A DNA stretch of 64,000 nt, from NCBI GenBank assembly GCA_026981975.1, contig JALSHV010000014.1, positions 1-64,000 on the forward strand, written 5' to 3'. A model generated the notes under the pieces. It worked only from the letters and a program-made list of their open reading frames with translations. It ran no database searches and had not been told where the DNA came from. The first letter of the stretch is position 1, and the number at the start of each line of letters is the position of its first letter. Below are positions 21,304 to 29,400 of the stretch, in pieces. The translations under genes and the position numbers were made by a program. The stretch is from Aquificaceae bacterium (lineage in GTDB: Bacteria > Aquificota > Aquificia > Aquificales > Aquificaceae).

Positions 21304-21735
21304 TTATCCGTCCCCTCCTATGTGTTCTAAGTCTTCACCTCTCATCATAGGGAAAAAGAGATTTTCTTCCTCTTGAAAATGATCCCTTACTAACTTGATC
21401 AAACTGAAAGCTTCCCTTCTTATAAGATCTGAGGATCTCTTTCCGTTTTTGAAGTCTTCCAACAGATCTTCCAGTTCAGCAACTCTATCCCTTATATTGT
21501 CATGGGCAAAGACCAAAGCTTCAGGATCAAAACGATGCTGAGTAAGTTTAGCAAGTTCCTGTTCTTCCCTTATAGCGTGATCTTCCACTTCTCTTTTCAT
21601 AACCTCAAGTAGTTTTTCTAAAGCTTTATCTAAAACATCTTTTTTAAGATCTTCTTCTATACGAGTAAGAGTCTCCAAAAACTCTCTGTGTTCCTTTAAG
21701 AGATCCTCTATTAGATTTCTGATTTTATCTTCCAT
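21304..21735 (-). CDS. Hemerythrin HHE-domain protein
   Basis: LLKEHREFLETL...DHAIREEQEL...AHDNIRDRV...DHFQEEENLFFPMM. Confidence 0.88.
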   Translation of the reverse strand: MEDKIRNLIEDLLKEHREFLETLTRIEEDLKKDVLDKALEKLLEVMKREVEDHAIREEQELAKLTQHRFDPEALVFAHDNIRDRVAELEDLLEDFKNGKRSSDLIRREAFSLIKLVRDHFQEEENLFFPMMRGEDLEHIGGDG

Positions 21736-21764
21736 AAATTATATTATACGCTTATGTATAATAA

Positions 21765-21980
21765 CTACTTTCTCCAAATTCGTAAAAGATATCCCTCTTC
21801 TACTTCTTTAAGCTCATAAGAAAATCCCCATTTTTCTAACTTTGGAATTAAATTTACAAAAGGTTTTAATCCCAAGACTTCCAGAACTTCCCCTTCACCG
21901 AGTTTTTCCACTTCCCTTGCTATAATGACCATGGGTTGAGGCGGTTCTAAATCTCTTACGTCTAACTTTTTCACCTTCAT
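21765..21980 (-). CDS. DUF2249/TusA-like small protein
   Basis: LDVRDLEPPQPMVIIAREVEKLGEGEVLEVLGLKPFVNLIPKLEKWGFSYE. Confidence 0.7.
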   Translation of the reverse strand: MKVKKLDVRDLEPPQPMVIIAREVEKLGEGEVLEVLGLKPFVNLIPKLEKWGFSYELKEVEEGYLLRIWRK

Positions 21981-22099
21981 GATTTTTTATATAAACATCA
22001 TAACCTTATGTAAGTCAACCTAAGTTAGCGATAGAGCGTTCATTTTTTAAAATTGATTTTATACTCAAGAAATTAAAATAGTTTCAAGGAGGAAGAAAG

Positions 22100-24109
22100 A
22101 TGATAAAGGAAGAAATCCTTAATCTAATTGATCAGTATTTAGAATCAGCGGATCTTGCAAAACACAACGCCAATTTGGTTTACTCTCTACCCGCTATGGG
22201 TAATATACTATCCGGAGAGGTTATGAAGGAGTATATGTTGAAAAAAATACTGACAGAAGAAGAAAGACTTATGCACGAGGAGGGGTGGTGGTATCAACAT
22301 CAACTTGCACTGTTAGGTCCTTATTGTATAGGCTTCTCCGCAAGAGACATTGCCCTGAACGGACTTACCGCAAATACAAAAGTAATGCCTCGGTCACGTC
22401 CTCCCAAAAGACTCAGGAATCTCCTTGATCAGTGTGCTAACTTTATATGTCTTATATCCCAAGAGGTTGCCGGTGCAGTCGCTTTGAACGATCTTATAAC
22501 CATAGCAAGTTCATACGTGTGGTATGAGCATAAATATCAGGGTAGGCGATATACTCTTGATGAAATATCCCACGCTTTCCAAAGTTTTCTTTACAATATA
22601 AACCTTCCCTTCAGAAGCGGAAACAGCCCCTTTACAAATGTAACTCTTGAATTCGGAAAACCTGCTCCTTCTTTGGAAGAAGAGTTTATAGTTGTAGGAG
22701 GTAGAGTTCTTGATAATAGGTATAAAGACATACCCTCTGATATATACGACAAAGTTGCTCTCGGATTCCTACAAGCCATGTGGGAAGGTGATGCAGATGG
22801 AAAACCTTGGACTTTCCCCCTTATAACGGTTCAGATAACCGATAACTTTAACTTTGACGATCCAGTTTTTTTGGAATTCCTTGAAAATATGGATAAACAC
22901 GGAGGTGCTTACTTTGAAAACTTTCTCAGCAAACCTTTCTTAGACAGAGGGCTTGAACCCCGAAATCCTTATCTACAGAGAAGCTTTTGTTGTAGATTCC
23001 AAGTTGATTTAGGAGAAGTTTTAAGAGTTTCCAATACGGGTTCCGTTTTCGGGAATGCTTCAGGTGTTGGCTCCATAGGTGTTATTTCCATAAACTTTAA
23101 CCGCTTAGGTTGGATTCACAGGGGTAATAAAGAAAGTCTTTTTGAACATCTTAAGGATATCCTCTACAAAGCCAGAAATGTTCTTAATAAGAAAAGGGAG
23201 TTTATAGAAGAACACAAAGAGCTTTATCCAACTTTCTTCTACTATATGAAAGATCTTTCTACACTCTTTAACACTATATCGCTTCAGGGTGGACATGAAG
23301 GTCTTGTAAATTTCGGTTTTGCTCAATACGACAGCAAAGGGGATCTAATAGAGGAAAATTCCGGGCTTTTCAGTTCTGAAGGTTTAGCCTTTGCAAAGGA
23401 AGTAGCTGATTTTATTCTTTCTACCTTGGAAACCTTTATGAGGGAAGACGGTATTCCTTGGAACTTTGAATACGCACCGGGAGAAACAGCTGGTCCGAGG
23501 CTTGCCAAAAAAGATTTAGAATTTTTCAGAGACATATCACAAGGGAAAACAGAGCATTATAAACTTTACAGAGAATACTGGCTTGGTAAAATTGACGGTA
23601 TACCTCCTTATATTAAAGGAAGTATCAGCGGTTCCGGTGTCTTTCTTACAGCCGGTTTTCAGCCTCCTTACGATGCAGAATCCCTTACAAGACAGCTTGA
23701 AGTATCTTCTCACACCCAAAGATTTGCTACAGGCGGAAGTATTCAACACATCTTCTTGAATGAAAAACCAGATAGATACGCTGCTAGGAATTTTATAAAA
23801 AGGATTTTTGAAAACCTTCCTATTATTTACATAACTCTTACTCCTACCATGAGTATTTGTAATGCCTGCTCCGCTAAGATAGTAGGAGAATACACGGAAT
23901 GTCCCCATTGCGGTTCGGAAGATACTGTTATATACTCGCGTGTTATAGGTTATTACAGACCCATTGCTAGAAAAATAAGAAAAATAGATAGGGAAAATTA
24001 TCTGTATGAAGGTGAAGAAAATTACTGGCAGGGAGGCAGAAGAGCAGATTGGGTAACTCGGAAAAAAGCCCAGCTTTTTGATCTTATGGAAGCCATGCGA
24101 TGGGACTGA
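22100..24109 (+). CDS. nrdD: Anaerobic ribonucleoside-triphosphate reductase
   Basis: CNACSAKI...CPHCGSED zinc motif and RVIGYYRPIARKIRK glycyl radical region; no obvious N-terminal ATP-cone. Confidence 0.92.
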   Translation: MIKEEILNLIDQYLESADLAKHNANLVYSLPAMGNILSGEVMKEYMLKKILTEEERLMHEEGWWYQHQLALLGPYCIGFSARDIALNGLTANTKVMPRSRPPKRLRNLLDQCANFICLISQEVAGAVALNDLITIASSYVWYEHKYQGRRYTLDEISHAFQSFLYNINLPFRSGNSPFTNVTLEFGKPAPSLEEEFIVVGGRVLDNRYKDIPSDIYDKVALGFLQAMWEGDADGKPWTFPLITVQITDNFNFDDPVFLEFLENMDKHGGAYFENFLSKPFLDRGLEPRNPYLQRSFCCRFQVDLGEVLRVSNTGSVFGNASGVGSIGVISINFNRLGWIHRGNKESLFEHLKDILYKARNVLNKKREFIEEHKELYPTFFYYMKDLSTLFNTISLQGGHEGLVNFGFAQYDSKGDLIEENSGLFSSEGLAFAKEVADFILSTLETFMREDGIPWNFEYAPGETAGPRLAKKDLEFFRDISQGKTEHYKLYREYWLGKIDGIPPYIKGSISGSGVFLTAGFQPPYDAESLTRQLEVSSHTQRFATGGSIQHIFLNEKPDRYAARNFIKRIFENLPIIYITLTPTMSICNACSAKIVGEYTECPHCGSEDTVIYSRVIGYYRPIARKIRKIDRENYLYEGEENYWQGGRRADWVTRKKAQLFDLMEAMRWD

Positions 24110-24717
24110 AGTTTGCTTCCTTTCTCTACTCTTCAAAAGACGTTCCGGGTTCTTGGAGTTGTGTTGTATTTTTAAAGGGTTGTAACTTCAGATGTAAACA
24201 CTGCCATAACTGGCGTATAGTTATAGGAGAAGATAAAGAAGAAGTTCAAGAACAAAAAATTCTCAGAGAGTTGTCTTCCAATCCTTTTATAGATACCTTA
24301 GTCCTATCGGGAGGAGAGCCTTCTATTTATAAGGTGCATGAACTTAAAGACTTTTTCACAAAGGTAAAGGAGATAAATCCTCATTTGAGGATAAGAGTTG
24401 ATACCAACGGTTACGCACCGGACATTCTGAGAAGTATAAGAGATTTTATAGACGGTTTTGCTGTGGATATAAAAGCTCCCCTATCCCGCAAGGATCTTTA
24501 CAGTTACACAGCGGGTATAGATGTTGATATACAAAAAATAGAAGAGAGTGTAAGAATAGCGGAGGGACTTCCACTTACTATTTATAGGACTCCACACTAC
24601 CCATGGCTCTCAGAGAAAGATATAGAAGAAATAAGAGAGTTTACCTCTTCTTTAAGATCTCCTTGGTTTCTCAACGAATTTGTGGAAGTTCCCTCCTGTC
24701 CTTTCAACACTCAGTAA
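24100..24717 (+). CDS. nrdG: Anaerobic RNR activating radical SAM protein
   Basis: FLKGCNFRCKHCHNWRIV CxxxCxxC, LSGGEPSIY; overlaps nrdD. Confidence 0.88.
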   Translation: MGLKFASFLYSSKDVPGSWSCVVFLKGCNFRCKHCHNWRIVIGEDKEEVQEQKILRELSSNPFIDTLVLSGGEPSIYKVHELKDFFTKVKEINPHLRIRVDTNGYAPDILRSIRDFIDGFAVDIKAPLSRKDLYSYTAGIDVDIQKIEESVRIAEGLPLTIYRTPHYPWLSEKDIEEIREFTSSLRSPWFLNEFVEVPSCPFNTQ

Positions 24718-25650
24718 CCTTCTGAAAAAAGCTTCCTTCGCTCCCTGATAACTGCCTCGTTCTTTAAGTTCAACGATTATAGCTTCTATAACTTCCAATT
24801 TTCTCTCGTAAGTGCAGTAGTCAGGTGCTATAAGATCGGGCTTATTTGCTTCGGCGGTTAATCTGTGTATTACTGTATTTTTAGGAAGGATTTCCAGCAT
24901 ATCCGCCGCACATTTAGCGTATTTTTCCAGAGGTAGGGGAGAAAATTCTCCTCTTTTAAACATCTCTCCAAGAACCGTATTCTTCATAACGTATATAGGG
25001 TGTATTTTGATTCCGTCAACTGGTAGAGAAGCTATCAGCTTTGCGGTTTCTATGTAGTCTTCTTCATCTTCTCCGGGAAGTCCTACTATGGTATGCACAC
25101 ACACTTTTAAGCTGTATTTTTTAGCTCTGAGAACAGCGTCTACAAGATCCGAAATTCCGTGCGCTCTGTTTATTCTCTTAAGAGTTTCAAAGTTTGCGGA
25201 CTGAAGTCCGAATTCTATCCAAACTTCTAATCCTTTTTCCCTGTAATAAGACAAGAGTTCTAAGACTTCATCGGGAACACAGTCAGGTCTTGTGCCTACA
25301 TCTATACCTACAACCCCTTCAAACTGAAGTGCGGTATCGTAAATTTCCTTCAAATAGTCAATATCTCCGTATGTATTTGTATAAGACTGATAGTAAATGA
25401 AAAACAAAGTTTTCTTCCCATAACGTTTCTTAGCTCTTTCTATTCCTTCTGTAATTTGCTCTTTCAAGGTAACCGCGGGAGAAAGGTGAGCAGGTCTTGA
25501 TCCTTTAAAGCAGTATATGCACCCTCCTCTTCCTTTAGAACCGTCAATGTTGGGACAGGAAAAGGGTAAAGCCACAGGTATTTTCTTTACCCTTCTACCG
25601 AAGTTTCTTTTTGCATAATCCCTGAAAAAGTATATAAGTGCTTCCGCCAT
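24652..25650 (-). CDS. Radical SAM protein, YhcC/TIGR01212-like
   Basis: CPNIDGSKGRGGCIYCFKGSRP...TNTYGDIDYLKEIYD...EFGLQSANFETLKRINRAH; likely start at internal Met (25650). Confidence 0.85.
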   Translation of the reverse strand: MAEALIYFFRDYAKRNFGRRVKKIPVALPFSCPNIDGSKGRGGCIYCFKGSRPAHLSPAVTLKEQITEGIERAKKRYGKKTLFFIYYQSYTNTYGDIDYLKEIYDTALQFEGVVGIDVGTRPDCVPDEVLELLSYYREKGLEVWIEFGLQSANFETLKRINRAHGISDLVDAVLRAKKYSLKVCVHTIVGLPGEDEEDYIETAKLIASLPVDGIKIHPIYVMKNTVLGEMFKRGEFSPLPLEKYAKCAADMLEILPKNTVIHRLTAEANKPDLIAPDYCTYERKLEVIEAIIVELKERGSYQGAKEAFFRRLLSVERTGGNFHKFVEKPRRS

Positions 25651-25678
25651 CGGTAAATAGAATTTATGATAGATTAAA

Positions 25679-26644
25679 GTGAAGTCCATACTATTTGTAT
25701 TTTTACTTACAGCTTCTCTTCTAAAGGCTGGAGAATTCTACGGAGAAACCCGTATTCTGTGGGGAATACCTGTAACTGTAACTTTTTACATAAAAAGAGA
25801 AAACTCTCCTGAGAAAATAGCCAATTTATGTTTTCTCAAACTCAAGGAAATTGGTTATAAGTTAAACTACTACGATCCCAATAGTGAAATTTCCGCTATT
25901 AATAAAAACAGTGGTAAGCGTGCTGTTAAGGTTTCAAAGGAAACCTATGAACTTATTAAGAAAGCTCTTGCGGTTTCAAAAATGACAAAGGGTGCTTTTG
26001 ATATTACTGTAAGACCGCTTTTCAATCTGTGGGATTTTAAAAAAAAGAAAATCCCTTCCACTCAAGAACTTATCAAGGCGAAGGAAAAGGTAAGTTACCG
26101 AAGTATTGTTCTTGATCAGATAACAAAAAGTGTATTCCTTACCAAAGAAGGCATGGAAATAGATGTAGGTGGAATAGTAAAAGGATTTATGGCAGATATC
26201 TGTGTAGATATCCTTAAAAACAGTGGAGCCTACGCAGGTATGGTTGCTGTAGGAGGGGATATAAAGGTTTTCGGAAAGAAAAAAGGTAACAGACTTTGGA
26301 AAATCGGTATAAGAAAGCCTCGCGGGAATGGTATTGTGGCATTTTTAGAAATCACCGACGTTGCCATATCAACCTCCGGAGATTACGAAAGATTCTTTGT
26401 AAAGGAAGGAAAACGCTATCACCATATAATAGATCCGCATACAGGCTTTCCCGCAAAAGGGATAAGGAGTGTAACAGTTATAGCAAAAGAAGGAGCTTTA
26501 GCGGACGCTTTGGCTACTGCTTTATTTGTTTTAGGACTCAAAAAGGCAAAATCATTGCCTGTTGAATTCGTTATTGTAGACTCCTCTGGCAAAGTTCACA
26601 TAAGTGCAGGATTAAGGAATAAAGTCTTTATAACTGCTCCCTAA
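25679..26644 (+). CDS. FAD:protein FMN transferase (ApbE/NosX family)
   Basis: YDPNSEISAINKNSG...DVGGIVKGFMAD...GGDIKVFGKK...HHIIDPHTGFPAKG. Confidence 0.9.
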   Translation: MKSILFVFLLTASLLKAGEFYGETRILWGIPVTVTFYIKRENSPEKIANLCFLKLKEIGYKLNYYDPNSEISAINKNSGKRAVKVSKETYELIKKALAVSKMTKGAFDITVRPLFNLWDFKKKKIPSTQELIKAKEKVSYRSIVLDQITKSVFLTKEGMEIDVGGIVKGFMADICVDILKNSGAYAGMVAVGGDIKVFGKKKGNRLWKIGIRKPRGNGIVAFLEITDVAISTSGDYERFFVKEGKRYHHIIDPHTGFPAKGIRSVTVIAKEGALADALATALFVLGLKKAKSLPVEFVIVDSSGKVHISAGLRNKVFITAP

Positions 26645-28073
26645 GCTTTCTGTGAAGGAAAATACCTATTCCCAAGGATACTAAGAAAACGGCGGGTGGA
26701 AGAACATAAACCTTGAGAGGTGTTGGGGGTTCAAGAATAAAGTAATACCAAGCAGATACAGCTCCCGTTACCGGTTCCGTTTCTCCTTCCTGACCGTCAA
26801 ACACTGAAACCGAAAAGGGAATGAATTTACCTACTGTGAATTCAGGATCTTCTTTATCTCCTGTTGAAAGCTTCCTGATAAACATTACTCTGTAAAGACC
26901 ATCTTTGTAATGGTAAAAGACTTCTACATCACTCTTTTCCTGCTCTTTTATTCTGTCAGGACCTTTTGCTATCAGTTCTTTTGCTCCTTCTTCAGCTACA
27001 CTCCACCTCCATAGATACATAGCTCTTTTCCTGTCTCCTATGATAAAGTGAGGTTTTTCAGGTCCATCTACCAATTTTTGAGGAAATTTTAAGTAAAGAA
27101 CATCTGGCGGGAGTCCATCGTCTCCTTTGTTTAATTTCCTATCGGACCACTCCAAAAGAAAAGCCACTTTATCCTGTGTATAAACACCCCTTATCCTGAC
27201 ATTTGTCAGAACAGGAGTGAACTGTCTTTTCTCAAGAGTAACTTGTCCTCCCATGGGAAGATCTAAATAATCCACCGTATCCCAAAACGGATCATTGGGA
27301 TCTTCAGGCAGAGCGTCCACTTTAACAAAGCGTATTGAAGGACCCGTTTTTCTCTTTAAAAACAAGGTTTGAACGTAACAGGCAATAGCCCATCTCTGTT
27401 CATCAGACAAAGAGTCTATATAGGAAGTCATTGGAGTTCCGTCTATACCTCCGGTGATTACGGTGTATATATCTTTCAGATCTGTTCCCCTTCTGAATTC
27501 CCAAGGATGAGTATGGTTAGCAGGATAAATTTTATTACCCCAGTCATCTTTAAACTTAGGTTCCCATATCTTCTCCCCGTCTCCTCTACCTGCATGTCCG
27601 TGACAGTCTATACACTTCGCTTCTCCGTGGTAGAGATCTTTACCCAACTTTACTTTTCCTTCATCACATTTGGGAACTGTGGTTATTTCTACTTTTTCAA
27701 TATCTTCCATATCTTCAAACACATCTTCGGAAAAGGTTTTTAGATAAGCTATCAGATCTTCTACTTCTTTATCGCTGAATCTCTTCCAGCCCGGCATTGT
27801 AGTCCAGTGCATACCTTCCCTTATACTTCTTATAAGATCCTCGTCTAAAGGAGGCATACCAGAAACTGTTGATTTGAATTTATAAACTCCTACAGTAAAA
27901 TCTCTGGGTTTAGGAAAGGAAAAATCCGCAGCATAGCCGTTTCCTTCTCCTTCGTAGCCGTGACACTGGGCACACCACTGATCGTATATTTTTTTACCGT
28001 TTTCCGCGTTTCCCGCAAAGACGGTGCTCAGTATCAGCAAAAGGAATAATCCTATGTATTTCATTCCCGCCAC
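26628..28073 (-). CDS. Diheme cytochrome c with ethylbenzene-dehydrogenase-like domain and C-terminal TM anchor
   Basis: Two CxxCH (CAQCH, CIDCH); DPNDPFWDTVDYLDLPMGGQVTL...VAFLLEWSDRKLN; C-terminal hydrophobic segment. Confidence 0.82.
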   Translation of the reverse strand: MAGMKYIGLFLLLILSTVFAGNAENGKKIYDQWCAQCHGYEGEGNGYAADFSFPKPRDFTVGVYKFKSTVSGMPPLDEDLIRSIREGMHWTTMPGWKRFSDKEVEDLIAYLKTFSEDVFEDMEDIEKVEITTVPKCDEGKVKLGKDLYHGEAKCIDCHGHAGRGDGEKIWEPKFKDDWGNKIYPANHTHPWEFRRGTDLKDIYTVITGGIDGTPMTSYIDSLSDEQRWAIACYVQTLFLKRKTGPSIRFVKVDALPEDPNDPFWDTVDYLDLPMGGQVTLEKRQFTPVLTNVRIRGVYTQDKVAFLLEWSDRKLNKGDDGLPPDVLYLKFPQKLVDGPEKPHFIIGDRKRAMYLWRWSVAEEGAKELIAKGPDRIKEQEKSDVEVFYHYKDGLYRVMFIRKLSTGDKEDPEFTVGKFIPFSVSVFDGQEGETEPVTGAVSAWYYFILEPPTPLKVYVLPPAVFLVSLGIGIFLHRKLREQL

Positions 28074-28077
28074 CTCC

Positions 28078-28887
28078 TCACCATGTCCTCGGTTTATTAC
28101 CCGAAGCTTCGTATATGAAGAGAATTACCTTCCATATATCTTCTTCTGAAAGTCCCAGATCCTCAAAGGCGGGCATTGCCGAATCCCAAGGTGTAGATCC
28201 GTCAGGTAGTTCCTTCCAACCTTTTGCTATTCTCCAAAAGACAAAGGACTCCGGAAGTTGAGCTATTGTATCTGTCCCTCTGAAGGGAAGGGGTCTGGGA
28301 TTGAATGCGTCAGCAAAGATGCCGTGTCCTGCAAGATCGTCTCCGTGGCAGAAAAAGCAGTTCTGATAGTAGATCTTCTTGCCTTCCTCAAGGTATTCTT
28401 GAAGTTTATCCGTTTCCTTACGCAGAGGATTTTCAAGTCCCAAGATTTTTATAGTTTTCCCCTTAAAGTTTATTTCCATAGGAGGTTCGGGGTGAATTAT
28501 TCTTGGAGTAACAGGAGGCACGTATTTAGGTTTAACCCAGCTGTAAGTGAGATAAGCCAGTAAAAGGGGAATTCCTAAGTAAACAATTACAAAGCGTTGT
28601 ATTTTAAGATCCTCCCTTCCCAGTATTGCTTTAACAGGAGCTAAGAATCTTTGAAAGGTTTCTTCTTGAATTGAATAGTAAATTATAAGTCCTATTACTG
28701 ACAGAACCATATACATGAGGATTACCTGAGAGGGAAGAGGAGGCATAAAAAGTCCGGCACTTTTAAGAGCGCCGTATATAGCTATAATGAGACCGAAAAA
28801 TTGAAAAAGAGGGGATCTTTTCAAAAGCGCTCCAAGAAACAAAAGAAGACCTATCCCCAGAATAGCAGGATACAGGTAACCCTCCAT
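28078..28887 (-). CDS. Multi-TM protein with C-terminal cytochrome c domain
   Basis: N-terminal TM helices; NCFFCHGDDLAGHG heme-binding motif. Confidence 0.8.
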   Translation of the reverse strand: MEGYLYPAILGIGLLLFLGALLKRSPLFQFFGLIIAIYGALKSAGLFMPPLPSQVILMYMVLSVIGLIIYYSIQEETFQRFLAPVKAILGREDLKIQRFVIVYLGIPLLLAYLTYSWVKPKYVPPVTPRIIHPEPPMEINFKGKTIKILGLENPLRKETDKLQEYLEEGKKIYYQNCFFCHGDDLAGHGIFADAFNPRPLPFRGTDTIAQLPESFVFWRIAKGWKELPDGSTPWDSAMPAFEDLGLSEEDIWKVILFIYEASGNKPRTW

Positions 28888-28890
28888 TTT

Positions 28891-29400
28891 TTATCCTCCC
28901 GTTTTTTTGAGAACCTCTTTGAGTATCTTTAAAGATTCGGGAAATGAAATAGTAACCCTACTTCCTTGGCTTTGCAGATACGCTGCCACCGCTATGAGTT
29001 CTTCTTCAGTAAGACCTATAGGCGGTTTATGCACAGGAGGCATCATGTTTTCAAAACCTTCAGCAACATAGGCTCCGGGTGCTACAAGTGCTTCAAAAAC
29101 GTGAAACTCTGGAGATATTCCCCTTTCCTTTGCTTCTTTTTCCATAAGAGCTCCTATGCTGGATATAGCTGGTGCTCTCATTCCCGTCTCCGTTTTCATA
29201 GGGTGGCAAACCATGCACTGCCCTTTACCGAATACTATTTCTTTTCCTATATCTACGAGTTCTTCTACAGTAATCCCTTCCTCTATTTTTATCTCCTTAG
29301 GAGGGTGGGACTCCGCTTGTGGAAGTAAGTAAAGACCTATATAAGTGAAAAAAGCGTTTATAAGAAAGACAACAATTATAAGCTTGAGAACACCACTCAT
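28891..29400 (-). CDS. Membrane-anchored monoheme cytochrome c
   Basis: N-terminal TM; GQCMVCHPMKTE. Confidence 0.8.
   Translation of the reverse strand: MSGVLKLIIVVFLINAFFTYIGLYLLPQAESHPPKEIKIEEGITVEELVDIGKEIVFGKGQCMVCHPMKTETGMRAPAISSIGALMEKEAKERGISPEFHVFEALVAPGAYVAEGFENMMPPVHKPPIGLTEEELIAVAAYLQSQGSRVTISFPESLKILKEVLKKTGG

Noticed and set aside
23537-24136. 199-aa minus-strand ORF within nrdD
   Set aside because: Antisense shadow of the well-conserved nrdD coding sequence.
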